From an uncultured Pelagibacteraceae bacterium (GTDB lineage: Bacteria > Pseudomonadota > Alphaproteobacteria > Pelagibacterales > Pelagibacteraceae): DNA of 53,866 nt. Positions within the stretch are counted from its first letter, which is position 1. Every line of letters starts with the position of its first letter. The stretch is taken from the NCBI GenBank assembly GCA_902583685.1, contig CACHWO010000002.1, positions 1-53,866 on the forward strand, given 5' to 3'. Below, piece by piece: positions 1 to 8,104 of the stretch. The notes beneath the pieces were generated by a model. The model saw only the letters and a list, made by a program, of their open reading frames with translations. It was not told the DNA's origin and did no database searches. A program made the translations under genes and the position numbers.

Positions 1-45
1 ACAAATTAATATAACAAATAATTTCTTTTAATCGTATTATTTTAA

Positions 46-240
46 ATGAAAAAATTTCCATATTATATAAGATTAAGCATCATTCTGTTAATATTACTCT
101 CACCTATTCCAGCTTTTCAAATTGGTTGGTATTTTTGGGGGCAAAAAAATGGATTACTTTTTGCTTTTTGTTACGGAATCGTAGCAGTAACTTTTGCTTG
201 TTATAAATTTTATTTAGATAATTGGAGAGATGAAGATTAA
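46..240 (+). CDS. small hypothetical membrane protein (64 aa)
   Basis: ORF with hydrophobic segments; ends in a 4-bp convergent overlap with folE. Confidence 0.55.
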   Translation: MKKFPYYIRLSIILLILLSPIPAFQIGWYFWGQKNGLLFAFCYGIVAVTFACYKFYLDNWRDED

Positions 241-863
241 TTATTATTTGATATATATTTTAAAAATCTATTTTGGAAACTTAAATCATTTTTAAATTTG
301 CCCAAAAAATAATTTGTTATAGTAGTCGCCTTCTCTTTTTTAATCCCTCTCATTGTCATACATTGGTGTGTTGAGTCAATTGTCACTGCAACACCATGTG
401 CTTCTAAACCCTTCATTAAAGTCTCAGCTATTTGCATTGTTAACCTTTCCTGGGTTTGAAGTCTTTTTGAATAAACTTCTACTACACGAGCTAGTTTGCT
501 TAAACCCACAACTCTTTTGCTTGGTAAATAAGCAACATGTGCGACACCAATAATTGGTGCCATATGATGTTCGCAATGACTTTGTATAGATATATTTTTT
601 TGCAAAACCATATCGTCGTATCCATTTACATCTCCAAATGTTTTTAATAAATCTGGAGTGATTTCTTGCTTGTAGCCTTTAAAATATTCTTTAAAAGCTT
701 TCGTTACCCTTCTGGGTGTTTCTAGCAATCCTTCTCTATCGGGGTTCTCACCAATCCACCTTAAAATAGTTCTAAAGGCTTCCTCGGCTTGTTTGTCTGA
801 AACTTCTGGTTTATCTTTTATAATAGTATTATCTATGTTTTTAACTATTTTCATTATCAACAA
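237..863 (-). CDS. folE: GTP cyclohydrolase I
   Basis: Motifs SHCEHHMAPIIGVAHVAYLP, QTQERLT, HQCMTMRG. Confidence 0.95.
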   Translation of the reverse strand: MLIMKIVKNIDNTIIKDKPEVSDKQAEEAFRTILRWIGENPDREGLLETPRRVTKAFKEYFKGYKQEITPDLLKTFGDVNGYDDMVLQKNISIQSHCEHHMAPIIGVAHVAYLPSKRVVGLSKLARVVEVYSKRLQTQERLTMQIAETLMKGLEAHGVAVTIDSTHQCMTMRGIKKEKATTITNYFLGKFKNDLSFQNRFLKYISNNN

Positions 864-929
864 TTCTATTATATAATATTAAATACTAAATCAAATAGCT
901 TGTTTTTAATTATTAAAATTACTTATTAA

Positions 930-1397
930 ATGTTTAAAAAAAGAGAAAATGTCGCGGATATTGAAGAAGGAAATTTACTTTCCCCCAGATTTGATAACAA
1001 TGGCTTAATACCAGTAACTACAACAGATCACCAAACTAAAGAGGTTCTAATGCAAGGCTACATGAATTATGAAGCTTTAAAAAAAACTATAGAAACAAAA
1101 GAAGCACATTATTGGAGTAGATCAAGAAAAGAAGTTTGGCATAAAGGTAAAACTAGTGGATTTATTCAAAAAGTAATAGAAATAAGAATTGATGATGATC
1201 AGGACTCTATATGGATGAATGTAGATATTGGGGATGGATCGAGTTGTCACGTGGGATACAAATCATGTTTTTATAGATCTATTCCTTTAGGAAAAATTAA
1301 AGATACAAAAAAAATTGAAATGAATTTTAAAGATAAAAAAAAAAGATTTGATCCTAAAATTGTTTACAAAGGAAAACCAAATCCTACTAAAATTTAA
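930..1397 (+). CDS. hisI: phosphoribosyl-AMP cyclohydrolase
   Basis: PRA-CH motifs YWSRSRKEVWHKGKTSG and SCHVGYKSCFYR. Confidence 0.93.
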   Translation: MFKKRENVADIEEGNLLSPRFDNNGLIPVTTTDHQTKEVLMQGYMNYEALKKTIETKEAHYWSRSRKEVWHKGKTSGFIQKVIEIRIDDDQDSIWMNVDIGDGSSCHVGYKSCFYRSIPLGKIKDTKKIEMNFKDKKKRFDPKIVYKGKPNPTKI

Positions 1398-1399
1398 TT

Positions 1400-1531
1400 A
1401 TGGATAAAGAGATTGATAATTTCTGTGAAGAGTGTGAAAAAGAATACGAAAGCGTATCACAAAATCTAATTATATATGGATTTAAAATCTGTGAAAGTTG
1501 TAGATTATCTAAAAATATTTTTCCTATCTAA
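1400..1531 (+). CDS. 43-aa CxxC...CxxC mini zinc-ribbon-like protein (MDKEIDNFCEECEKEYESVSQNLIIYGFKICESCRLSKNIFPI)
   Basis: My own translation; below the size cutoff of the ORF track; starts 2 nt after the hisI stop; two paired-Cys knuckles. Confidence 0.6.
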   Translation: MDKEIDNFCEECEKEYESVSQNLIIYGFKICESCRLSKNIFPI

Positions 1532-2039
1532 ACACTAATAAAATCACAAATAACAAAATTGCTTGAATGAACCAACATAAAACAACGACGCCAAAAGCTT
1601 TCCACAAACTTTTATAGTCTAATGCTTGTCTCACTCCTACAACCATACAGGCTAACATCCAAAAAGACGAACCAATGAAAGTTACAGTCATTAATTCTGG
1701 AGTAAAACCGAAAACTCTAATTAAACCTGGGGCACTTGAAAAACCAATTGTTCTTAATAACTCTCCATGGTCACTCTTGGTTTGCTTATCTGGAAATAGT
1801 TTTGTACCAACTATGAAAATTAGGAATGCCCAAAAATACCAACTGGCTAAAGATATTAAAGGTCCTAAAAGAAAATTTGATGCTCCTAATTGTATTGCTC
1901 CCACTCCTGCTGCAAAACTTGATAAAACTACAACTAATGCTGCCTGAATAGTAGCTGATTTATCGTGCTCAACTTCTTCGTAAAGTTCAGGATCTATTTT
2001 TATTGCTCTATAAATTCTATTTATAAAATTTGATTTCAT
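1524..2039 (-). CDS. YIP1-family integral membrane protein
   Basis: N-terminal FINRIYRAIKIDPELYEEVEHD followed by several TM segments. Confidence 0.65.
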   Translation of the reverse strand: MKSNFINRIYRAIKIDPELYEEVEHDKSATIQAALVVVLSSFAAGVGAIQLGASNFLLGPLISLASWYFWAFLIFIVGTKLFPDKQTKSDHGELLRTIGFSSAPGLIRVFGFTPELMTVTFIGSSFWMLACMVVGVRQALDYKSLWKAFGVVVLCWFIQAILLFVILLVFR

Positions 2040-3142
2040 TAAAGAACGTATGGTTCTGGTTTTTTTCTATTTTCTAAAACTCGTTCCACTGCTAGTGCAC
2101 TTAGATCTATCGACTGATACGATCCAGTATTAATAAGTTCTGTCAATGCTCTTGCAATACCTGGGGCTTGCATTAAACCTCTACCTGTAAATCCAGATGC
2201 TAAATAAAGATTTTTAAATTTTGGATGCTTTCCAACCACAGCATTATTATCAAGTTTATTACAATCGTAAAAACCGGCCCATCCACCTGTTAATTTTAGT
2301 TTTTCAAAAATTGGAACTCTTTTGGCTAAGGCTGGCCAAACTAAATCTTCGAAATGATCCCAATCTGGTTCTAAATCTTTAACATCAAATTTAGATATAG
2401 GTGAACCAGCCAAGTATTCTTTTCCTTCTGGTCTCCAATAAACACCTGTTGTAAAATCAGAAGTTAAAGGCATTTCAGGAATATGATCAGGACAACTTAC
2501 TCTAAAAACTGTGTGTTTTTGAGGTACCACAGGAACGTCTCTGAGTAAATTATTAGTATTATAACCAACTGCACAAATTATAATTTTAGAATTTATCTCA
2601 GATACATCTTTTATCTCACCTTTTATAAATTGAGCACCTAACTCTGATGCTTTATTTTTCAAAGCTGAATGAAATAAATAAGGATCGATCCAGCCTTCTT
2701 TTTTATCATCAGTATAAGTAACAGTTTCAATGCCATCATCATTAACATAAGGAAATTTTTTTCTTAGTTCTGTACCTTTAATATTTTTTGTTCCAGCCTC
2801 ACATTCTTTATGATTTTTTAAAGCTTCATATTGCTCATTCGCATGGTCTGGGCCAAATAAAAATAAATAACCATTAGGAACTACACTAGTTGTCGGATTA
2901 GGATTTTTCTTTGTTTTTAATAATTCCGGAACTTGAAAAATAAACTCTCTAGCAAATTTTCCTAACAGAATATTTTCCTTTTGGAAAAACTGTCTTCTAA
3001 AGCCTCCTAAAGATAATGGAAAAGATGCTTTTTTATAAGTTGGATCTTGTTCTATAACTTTTACTTTTCTACCTTCTTTCGAAAGGAAATAGGCCGAAGC
3101 TGCTCCGATAATTCCTCCTCCAATAATAACAATATCATCCAT
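2039..3142 (-). CDS. FAD-dependent oxidoreductase, DAO/glycine-oxidase-like fold
   Basis: N-terminal GGGIIGAASAYFLSKEG dinucleotide-binding motif; C-terminal YLASGFTGRGLMQAPGIARALTELI. Confidence 0.85.
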   Translation of the reverse strand: MDDIVIIGGGIIGAASAYFLSKEGRKVKVIEQDPTYKKASFPLSLGGFRRQFFQKENILLGKFAREFIFQVPELLKTKKNPNPTTSVVPNGYLFLFGPDHANEQYEALKNHKECEAGTKNIKGTELRKKFPYVNDDGIETVTYTDDKKEGWIDPYLFHSALKNKASELGAQFIKGEIKDVSEINSKIIICAVGYNTNNLLRDVPVVPQKHTVFRVSCPDHIPEMPLTSDFTTGVYWRPEGKEYLAGSPISKFDVKDLEPDWDHFEDLVWPALAKRVPIFEKLKLTGGWAGFYDCNKLDNNAVVGKHPKFKNLYLASGFTGRGLMQAPGIARALTELINTGSYQSIDLSALAVERVLENRKKPEPYVL

Positions 3143-3144
3143 AA

Positions 3145-3609
3145 TTAATTTAGGTTAAAAATACTTACATTGAGTAGTAATGCATAAGTTGACCATAACA
3201 AATAAGGCACCATTAGTAAAAAGCTTAATTTATTAGTTTTATAGTAAATGCTCATCAACCAAATAATAAAAAATAGTATTAAAATTAGGTTTAATAATGC
3301 ATATAAAATTTGGTGAAAACCAAAAAAAATAACACTCCATATTCCATTAAAAAATATGTGGATGAAATAAATTATTAAAGTTTTTTTATTTTTTAATGAA
3401 ATCCAGTGTAACCATATTGCCATAGACATCAAAACATATAAAGTAGTCCAGACAGGACCAAATACCCACGAAGGTGGGCTAAAGAATGGTTGTGTTATTT
3501 GTGAATACCAAGGCTCTTTATAGATTGATGATACAACTCCACCTATTGCGGATGCTGAAAATGTAATTAAAACAATTAACGTGAAAGATACATATTTATT
3601 ATTAAACAT
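3145..3609 (-). CDS. tspO: TspO/MBR family tryptophan-rich sensory protein
   Basis: EPWYSQITQPFFSPPSWVFGPVWTTLYVLMSMAIWL is characteristic of TspO. Confidence 0.9.
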   Translation of the reverse strand: MFNNKYVSFTLIVLITFSASAIGGVVSSIYKEPWYSQITQPFFSPPSWVFGPVWTTLYVLMSMAIWLHWISLKNKKTLIIYFIHIFFNGIWSVIFFGFHQILYALLNLILILFFIIWLMSIYYKTNKLSFLLMVPYLLWSTYALLLNVSIFNLN

Positions 3610-3630
3610 AAGTATGAGATATATTTAATT

Positions 3631-4383
3631 ATGAGTGAAAACCAGAAAAAAGTTTGGGTGACTGGCGCGAGTAGTGGAATAGGTAAAGCTGTTGCAGAGA
3701 AATTTGCTAAAGAAAATTGGAAAGTTGCAATTTCTGCTAGAAGAGAAGAACTTCTAAATGATATGGCAAAAAATAGCAATATTTTCGCATACCCTATGGA
3801 TGTTACGGATCAAAATAAAACGCAAGAAACTTTTAGAAGAATTCTTAAAGATTTTGGTGAAATAGATTTGTGTATATTTAGTTCGGGTACTTATGAAAGA
3901 AAATCTGAAAAAGGGTTGAGTGTTGAAAATGTAAAAAAAGTAATAGATGTAAATTTTATTGGAGTTGTTGCATGCGTAAAATCAGTTCAAGAGTATTTTC
4001 AAAATAAAAAAAGTGGACATATATCAATCGTTTCATCTCCGGTAGGTTACAGGGGGTTACCTAAATCTTCTGGTTATACCGCATCAAAAGCATCATTAAA
4101 TAATTTTACCCAAGGAATATATTTTGATTTTAAAAAATTTAATGTTAGAGTTACTTTGATTTCTCCTGGTTTTATTAAAACTGCTTTAACCGATAAAAAC
4201 GAATTTAAAATGCCTTTCTTAAAAGATACAAATTACGCTGCAGAAAAAATATATGATGGTTTGGTAAACAAAAATGCGTTTGAAATAATATTTCCACCCC
4301 AAATAGCTTTTATTTATAAAGTTTTTCAGATTTTACCAAATAAAGTTTATAATTATCTAGTAAATAGATTTGTTAATAAATAG
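3631..4383 (+). CDS. short-chain dehydrogenase/reductase
   Basis: TGASSGIGKAVAEKFA, SS...Y(T)ASKAS active-site region. Confidence 0.92.
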   Translation: MSENQKKVWVTGASSGIGKAVAEKFAKENWKVAISARREELLNDMAKNSNIFAYPMDVTDQNKTQETFRRILKDFGEIDLCIFSSGTYERKSEKGLSVENVKKVIDVNFIGVVACVKSVQEYFQNKKSGHISIVSSPVGYRGLPKSSGYTASKASLNNFTQGIYFDFKKFNVRVTLISPGFIKTALTDKNEFKMPFLKDTNYAAEKIYDGLVNKNAFEIIFPPQIAFIYKVFQILPNKVYNYLVNRFVNK

Positions 4384-4384
4384 T

Positions 4385-4909
4385 TTATTTTTTTACAAAT
4401 ACTACAGTTAACTCTGCTACCTTAATACCAAATTTAGTCATTTTTGCTCTATTGATAGCTATTGTATCGCTTTGTTTAAAAATCCAATCATCAAAAGTAA
4501 TTTTAATTTCTTTTCCTTTTACAGGTACAAGCAAAATATATTCTAATTTAAATGCAGAACCATACGAGAAACCTTTGGCTTTTCCTACAACATCTGAGGC
4601 TGTACCTTCATAATTATGTTCGTCTTTTTTAATGATACTCCATTGTCTCGTTTGAACCTCTCCGTCAGACCAATTAAATTTTTCATCTAATATAAGTTTT
4701 TTTCCATCCCATTTTCCATCTAAATCTGCAGAAAATTGTCTAGTAACCTTGCCACTTCTGTTTTGTAAGACGCCATAAGCTTTAACGCTTCCACTTAAAA
4801 ATTCCTCAATTATAAGTCTTGGTTTTTGATCTTTAAAGTCTTCTGGTTTCATTCCTGCTACACAATTCGTTAAAAATAATGTTAAAAATAAAGTTAAAAT
4901 ATATCTCAT
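4385..4909 (-). CDS. DUF3833-like lipoprotein
   Basis: Lipobox-like LTNCVAG; FLSGSVKAYGVLQNRSGKVTRQFSADLDGKWDG; neighbourhood with Cfa/DUF1365. Confidence 0.75.
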   Translation of the reverse strand: MRYILTLFLTLFLTNCVAGMKPEDFKDQKPRLIIEEFLSGSVKAYGVLQNRSGKVTRQFSADLDGKWDGKKLILDEKFNWSDGEVQTRQWSIIKKDEHNYEGTASDVVGKAKGFSYGSAFKLEYILLVPVKGKEIKITFDDWIFKQSDTIAINRAKMTKFGIKVAELTVVFVKK

Positions 4910-4912
4910 TTT

Positions 4913-6100
4913 TTACTCATTCCTAAATGAAAATTGTATTAAATCAATATTTTTAGCCCTAAAACCAGCTTCACAATAAGAAAAATAAAAATCCCAGATT
5001 TTTTTAAATGTAGTATCAAAACCTTGTTGTGAAATATTATTCCAAGAACCTATAAAGTTCTCTCTCCATTTTCTCAATGTATGTGAGTAGTGTATTCCGT
5101 AAGAATTATATCCTCTCAAAGTTAGTCCAGTTTTCTTTGTGTAGTCCTTTATTGATTGTAAGGAAGGTAAAAAACCTCCTGGAAAAATATATTTTTGTAT
5201 AAAATCCTGATTTTTTTTGTATCTATCAAAAAGTTCATCTTTAATAATAATAGCTTGGATAGCCCCAACCCCATTCGGTTTTAGATTATCTTTAATTGTT
5301 TTAAAATATCTATTTAAATTCTTCTCTCCAACTGCTTCAATCATTTCTATAGAAGCTATAGCATCATATTTATCTTTTAAATCTCTATAGTCTAAAAACT
5401 TTACTTTAACTTTATTTTGTAAACCTAAAAGGTTTATTCTTTTTTTTGTAAACTCAAATTGTTTTTGAGAGATCGTGATACAATCAAGTTGAACATCATA
5501 ATTTTTTGCAAGATGTTCAGCGAAACCGCCCCACCCACATCCTATTTCTAAAATTTTATCTCCAGGTTTTGGCCGTATTAAATTTATAAGTTTATTATAT
5601 TTGTTAATTTGAGCTTTTTCTAATTCTTCACCGGGTTTATCAAAAATGCCACACGAATAAGTCAATGTTTTATCTAGCCAAGTAGAAAAAAATTCATTGC
5701 CTAAATCATAATGTTTTGAAATATCTTCAACACTTTTTTTCTTTGTGTTTGATATAAAAAGTTTTTTGAAAATACTGTTTATACCTGAAATATTTAATAT
5801 TCCTGAAAATTCGTGAATTATATTTATATTTTTTGCAGTTAGTTCAATTAGGGAAGGTAAATTTAAAGTTTCAAATTCATTTCTAATATAACTCTCTCCT
5901 AAAGCACTACTACCTCCCCTTATAATATTAAAATAAAATTTTGGATTGTGGATTTTAATTTCTGCTGATAAAAAACTTTCTTGATTTCCAAATTGATGTA
6001 TTTTTCCATCATAGTTTTTTAGTGTAAGCTTTCCATCCTTAATATAGTTCAATTTCTTTAAAACGAAATTTTCAGAGATTTTATAAGGACTTAAATTCAT
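4913..6100 (-). CDS. cyclopropane-fatty-acyl-phospholipid synthase family SAM methyltransferase (Cfa/UfaM-like)
   Basis: HYDLGNEFFSTWLDKTLTYSCGIF, ILEIGCGWGGFAEHLA, IEMIEAVGEK, YIFPGGFLPS. Confidence 0.92.
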   Translation of the reverse strand: MNLSPYKISENFVLKKLNYIKDGKLTLKNYDGKIHQFGNQESFLSAEIKIHNPKFYFNIIRGGSSALGESYIRNEFETLNLPSLIELTAKNINIIHEFSGILNISGINSIFKKLFISNTKKKSVEDISKHYDLGNEFFSTWLDKTLTYSCGIFDKPGEELEKAQINKYNKLINLIRPKPGDKILEIGCGWGGFAEHLAKNYDVQLDCITISQKQFEFTKKRINLLGLQNKVKVKFLDYRDLKDKYDAIASIEMIEAVGEKNLNRYFKTIKDNLKPNGVGAIQAIIIKDELFDRYKKNQDFIQKYIFPGGFLPSLQSIKDYTKKTGLTLRGYNSYGIHYSHTLRKWRENFIGSWNNISQQGFDTTFKKIWDFYFSYCEAGFRAKNIDLIQFSFRNE

Positions 6101-6858
6101 TTTTCTAAAGATAAATTATTTTTTATTTTTGAATTTTTTTTAACAAGTTTAACCCCTTTCTTCCACAACCTTAATGCTTCAAAGTGTATCGCCATCATAA
6201 TTTTTATAGTCATCATTGGGTGTTTAAAGAAGTTTTGAACTAATTTTTTTGTGGATATTTGTTCTTTTTTTCCAATCTGACATGCTGAAAGTAGAATGCC
6301 TTTATCATCAGTTTGTTTAATAAATACACTTAAAGTTTCCTTTGGTTCGGCCAGTCTAAAATTATAAACGGTTTCCATCTCCATAAATGGTGATACATAA
6401 AATTTTTTATTACAAGTTTGTGTAATTATTTTTTCATTTTTTTGAACGGGAAAAATATAGGTATGTTGCTCATTAAAAGTATTCTTTACCTCATAAAGTA
6501 TTGCTCTTAATTCATTATTTTCGTTATAACAATAAAAAATACTCAGAGGATTAAAAACATAACCAAAAATTCTTGGAAAACATAAAAGTTTAATTTTTTT
6601 GACCTGAAAATTTATATTATATTTTTTTAAATTTTTTGTAACCCAGTCCCTAAGATTTCCGCCATCTCTGTCACCGTGATCTTTGTTATAAAAACTAAAT
6701 ATATTAAATTTATTAAATGAAAAAATTGATATTTTTTTTTGTAGATCTTTAAGTTCATCTAAATCAAAAAAAATAGAAAAGCTTTTATATGAAAAAAAAT
6801 GTCTTTTCGGTTTAAATCTTCGATGCGTTACTATACCTTTGTATATACAAGTCTCCAT
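6097..6858 (-). CDS. DUF1365 family protein
   Basis: YKGIVTHRRFKPKRHFFSYKSF...GYVFNPLSIFYCYN; ORF track starts at 6870 but METCIYKG at 6858 is the more likely start. Confidence 0.88.
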   Translation of the reverse strand: METCIYKGIVTHRRFKPKRHFFSYKSFSIFFDLDELKDLQKKISIFSFNKFNIFSFYNKDHGDRDGGNLRDWVTKNLKKYNINFQVKKIKLLCFPRIFGYVFNPLSIFYCYNENNELRAILYEVKNTFNEQHTYIFPVQKNEKIITQTCNKKFYVSPFMEMETVYNFRLAEPKETLSVFIKQTDDKGILLSACQIGKKEQISTKKLVQNFFKHPMMTIKIMMAIHFEALRLWKKGVKLVKKNSKIKNNLSLEK

Positions 6859-8098
6859 TATTACCCTCAAATTTTTTAAGCATTTCCAGAGAGGATTTTA
6901 ATCCATCTTCATGAAAACCGTAACCAAAATAACTTCCGGAAAACCAAACCCTTTTTTTACCTTGCAGGTCCTTTAAACGGTTTTGCATCTCAAAACTTTT
7001 GTTATTTAAATATGGATGAGTAAAATTTATTTTTTTAATGATTTTATTGTCTTTAATTTTGGTGATTGGATTTAAAGTAAGAAAATAATTTTTGTTTGTA
7101 TCTAGATTTTGAAGTTTATTTAGCCAGTATGTAACGCATGTTTTTGTTAAATCTTTATTTGATATAGAATTCCAACTTGACCAGGCATTTTTTTTATTAG
7201 GCATTAAATCCACATCTGTATGTAAATATGCCTCATTAGATATATATGTAAATTCATTTAGAATTTCTTTTTCATCATTTGAAGGATGATCAATAAGTTT
7301 TAGACTTTGATCGGCATGACATGACAATACTACATGATCGTAATCCCTATATTCACCCAATGTATTGATGAAGATTCTAACGTTATCATCACTTCTTATA
7401 ATTTTTTCAATTTCATAATTTTTAAAATATTCACCATTAATTTTTTCTAAAACTTTAGAAACATAATTTCTACTTCTGTTTGTAACTGTGTACCACTGAG
7501 GTCTATTTTTTAATTTGAAAAGACCATGGTTATTAAAAAAATTTAAAAATAATTCAAATGGTATATCTCTAGCTTTAGAGAATGGCATAGACCAAATTGC
7601 AGCTACCATTGGTATTATATGATAATTAATAAAGTATTTTGAAATTTTTGAATTATCTAAATAATTTCCCAATGTAATATTTCTTAAATCTTTTTTTAAT
7701 AAACCTGGTGCTGTTTTATAAAATGATATAATTTCATAAATCATTTTTATAAAATTAAAGTTAAAAAGATTATTTTTCCTTGCAAATAATGAATTAAATC
7801 CAGTTCCTCCGTATTCTATACTCGAGTCCTTTACGGAAACTGAGAAAGACATATCGCTTTTCTCATAGGGTACTTTTAATTCTTCAAAAAAATTTATTAA
7901 ATTTGGATAAGTAATTTTGTTAAAAACAATAAAACCAAGGTCTACTGGTACTTTTTTATTTTCCTCCTTTATATCAAAAGTATATGAGTGTCCGCCAAAA
8001 TGATCGTCTTTTTCAAAAAGATCAACTTCATTTTTTTTAGATAGATAGTAAGCAGATGATAATCCCGAAATTCCAGAGCCAATGACAGCAATTTTCAT
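6812..8098 (-). CDS. FAD/NAD(P)-binding oxidoreductase of the DUF1365/Cfa neighbourhood (UfaO-like)
   Basis: AVIGSGISGLSSAYYLSKKNEVDLFEKDDHFGGHSYTF; syntenic with Cfa and DUF1365. Confidence 0.88.
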   Translation of the reverse strand: MKIAVIGSGISGLSSAYYLSKKNEVDLFEKDDHFGGHSYTFDIKEENKKVPVDLGFIVFNKITYPNLINFFEELKVPYEKSDMSFSVSVKDSSIEYGGTGFNSLFARKNNLFNFNFIKMIYEIISFYKTAPGLLKKDLRNITLGNYLDNSKISKYFINYHIIPMVAAIWSMPFSKARDIPFELFLNFFNNHGLFKLKNRPQWYTVTNRSRNYVSKVLEKINGEYFKNYEIEKIIRSDDNVRIFINTLGEYRDYDHVVLSCHADQSLKLIDHPSNDEKEILNEFTYISNEAYLHTDVDLMPNKKNAWSSWNSISNKDLTKTCVTYWLNKLQNLDTNKNYFLTLNPITKIKDNKIIKKINFTHPYLNNKSFEMQNRLKDLQGKKRVWFSGSYFGYGFHEDGLKSSLEMLKKFEGNNGDLYIQRYSNASKI

Positions 8099-8104
8099 TA
8101 AATT

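Noticed and set aside
3576-3779. 67-aa minus ORF
   Set aside because: Overlaps the tspO start and is antisense to the SDR 5' end; spurious.
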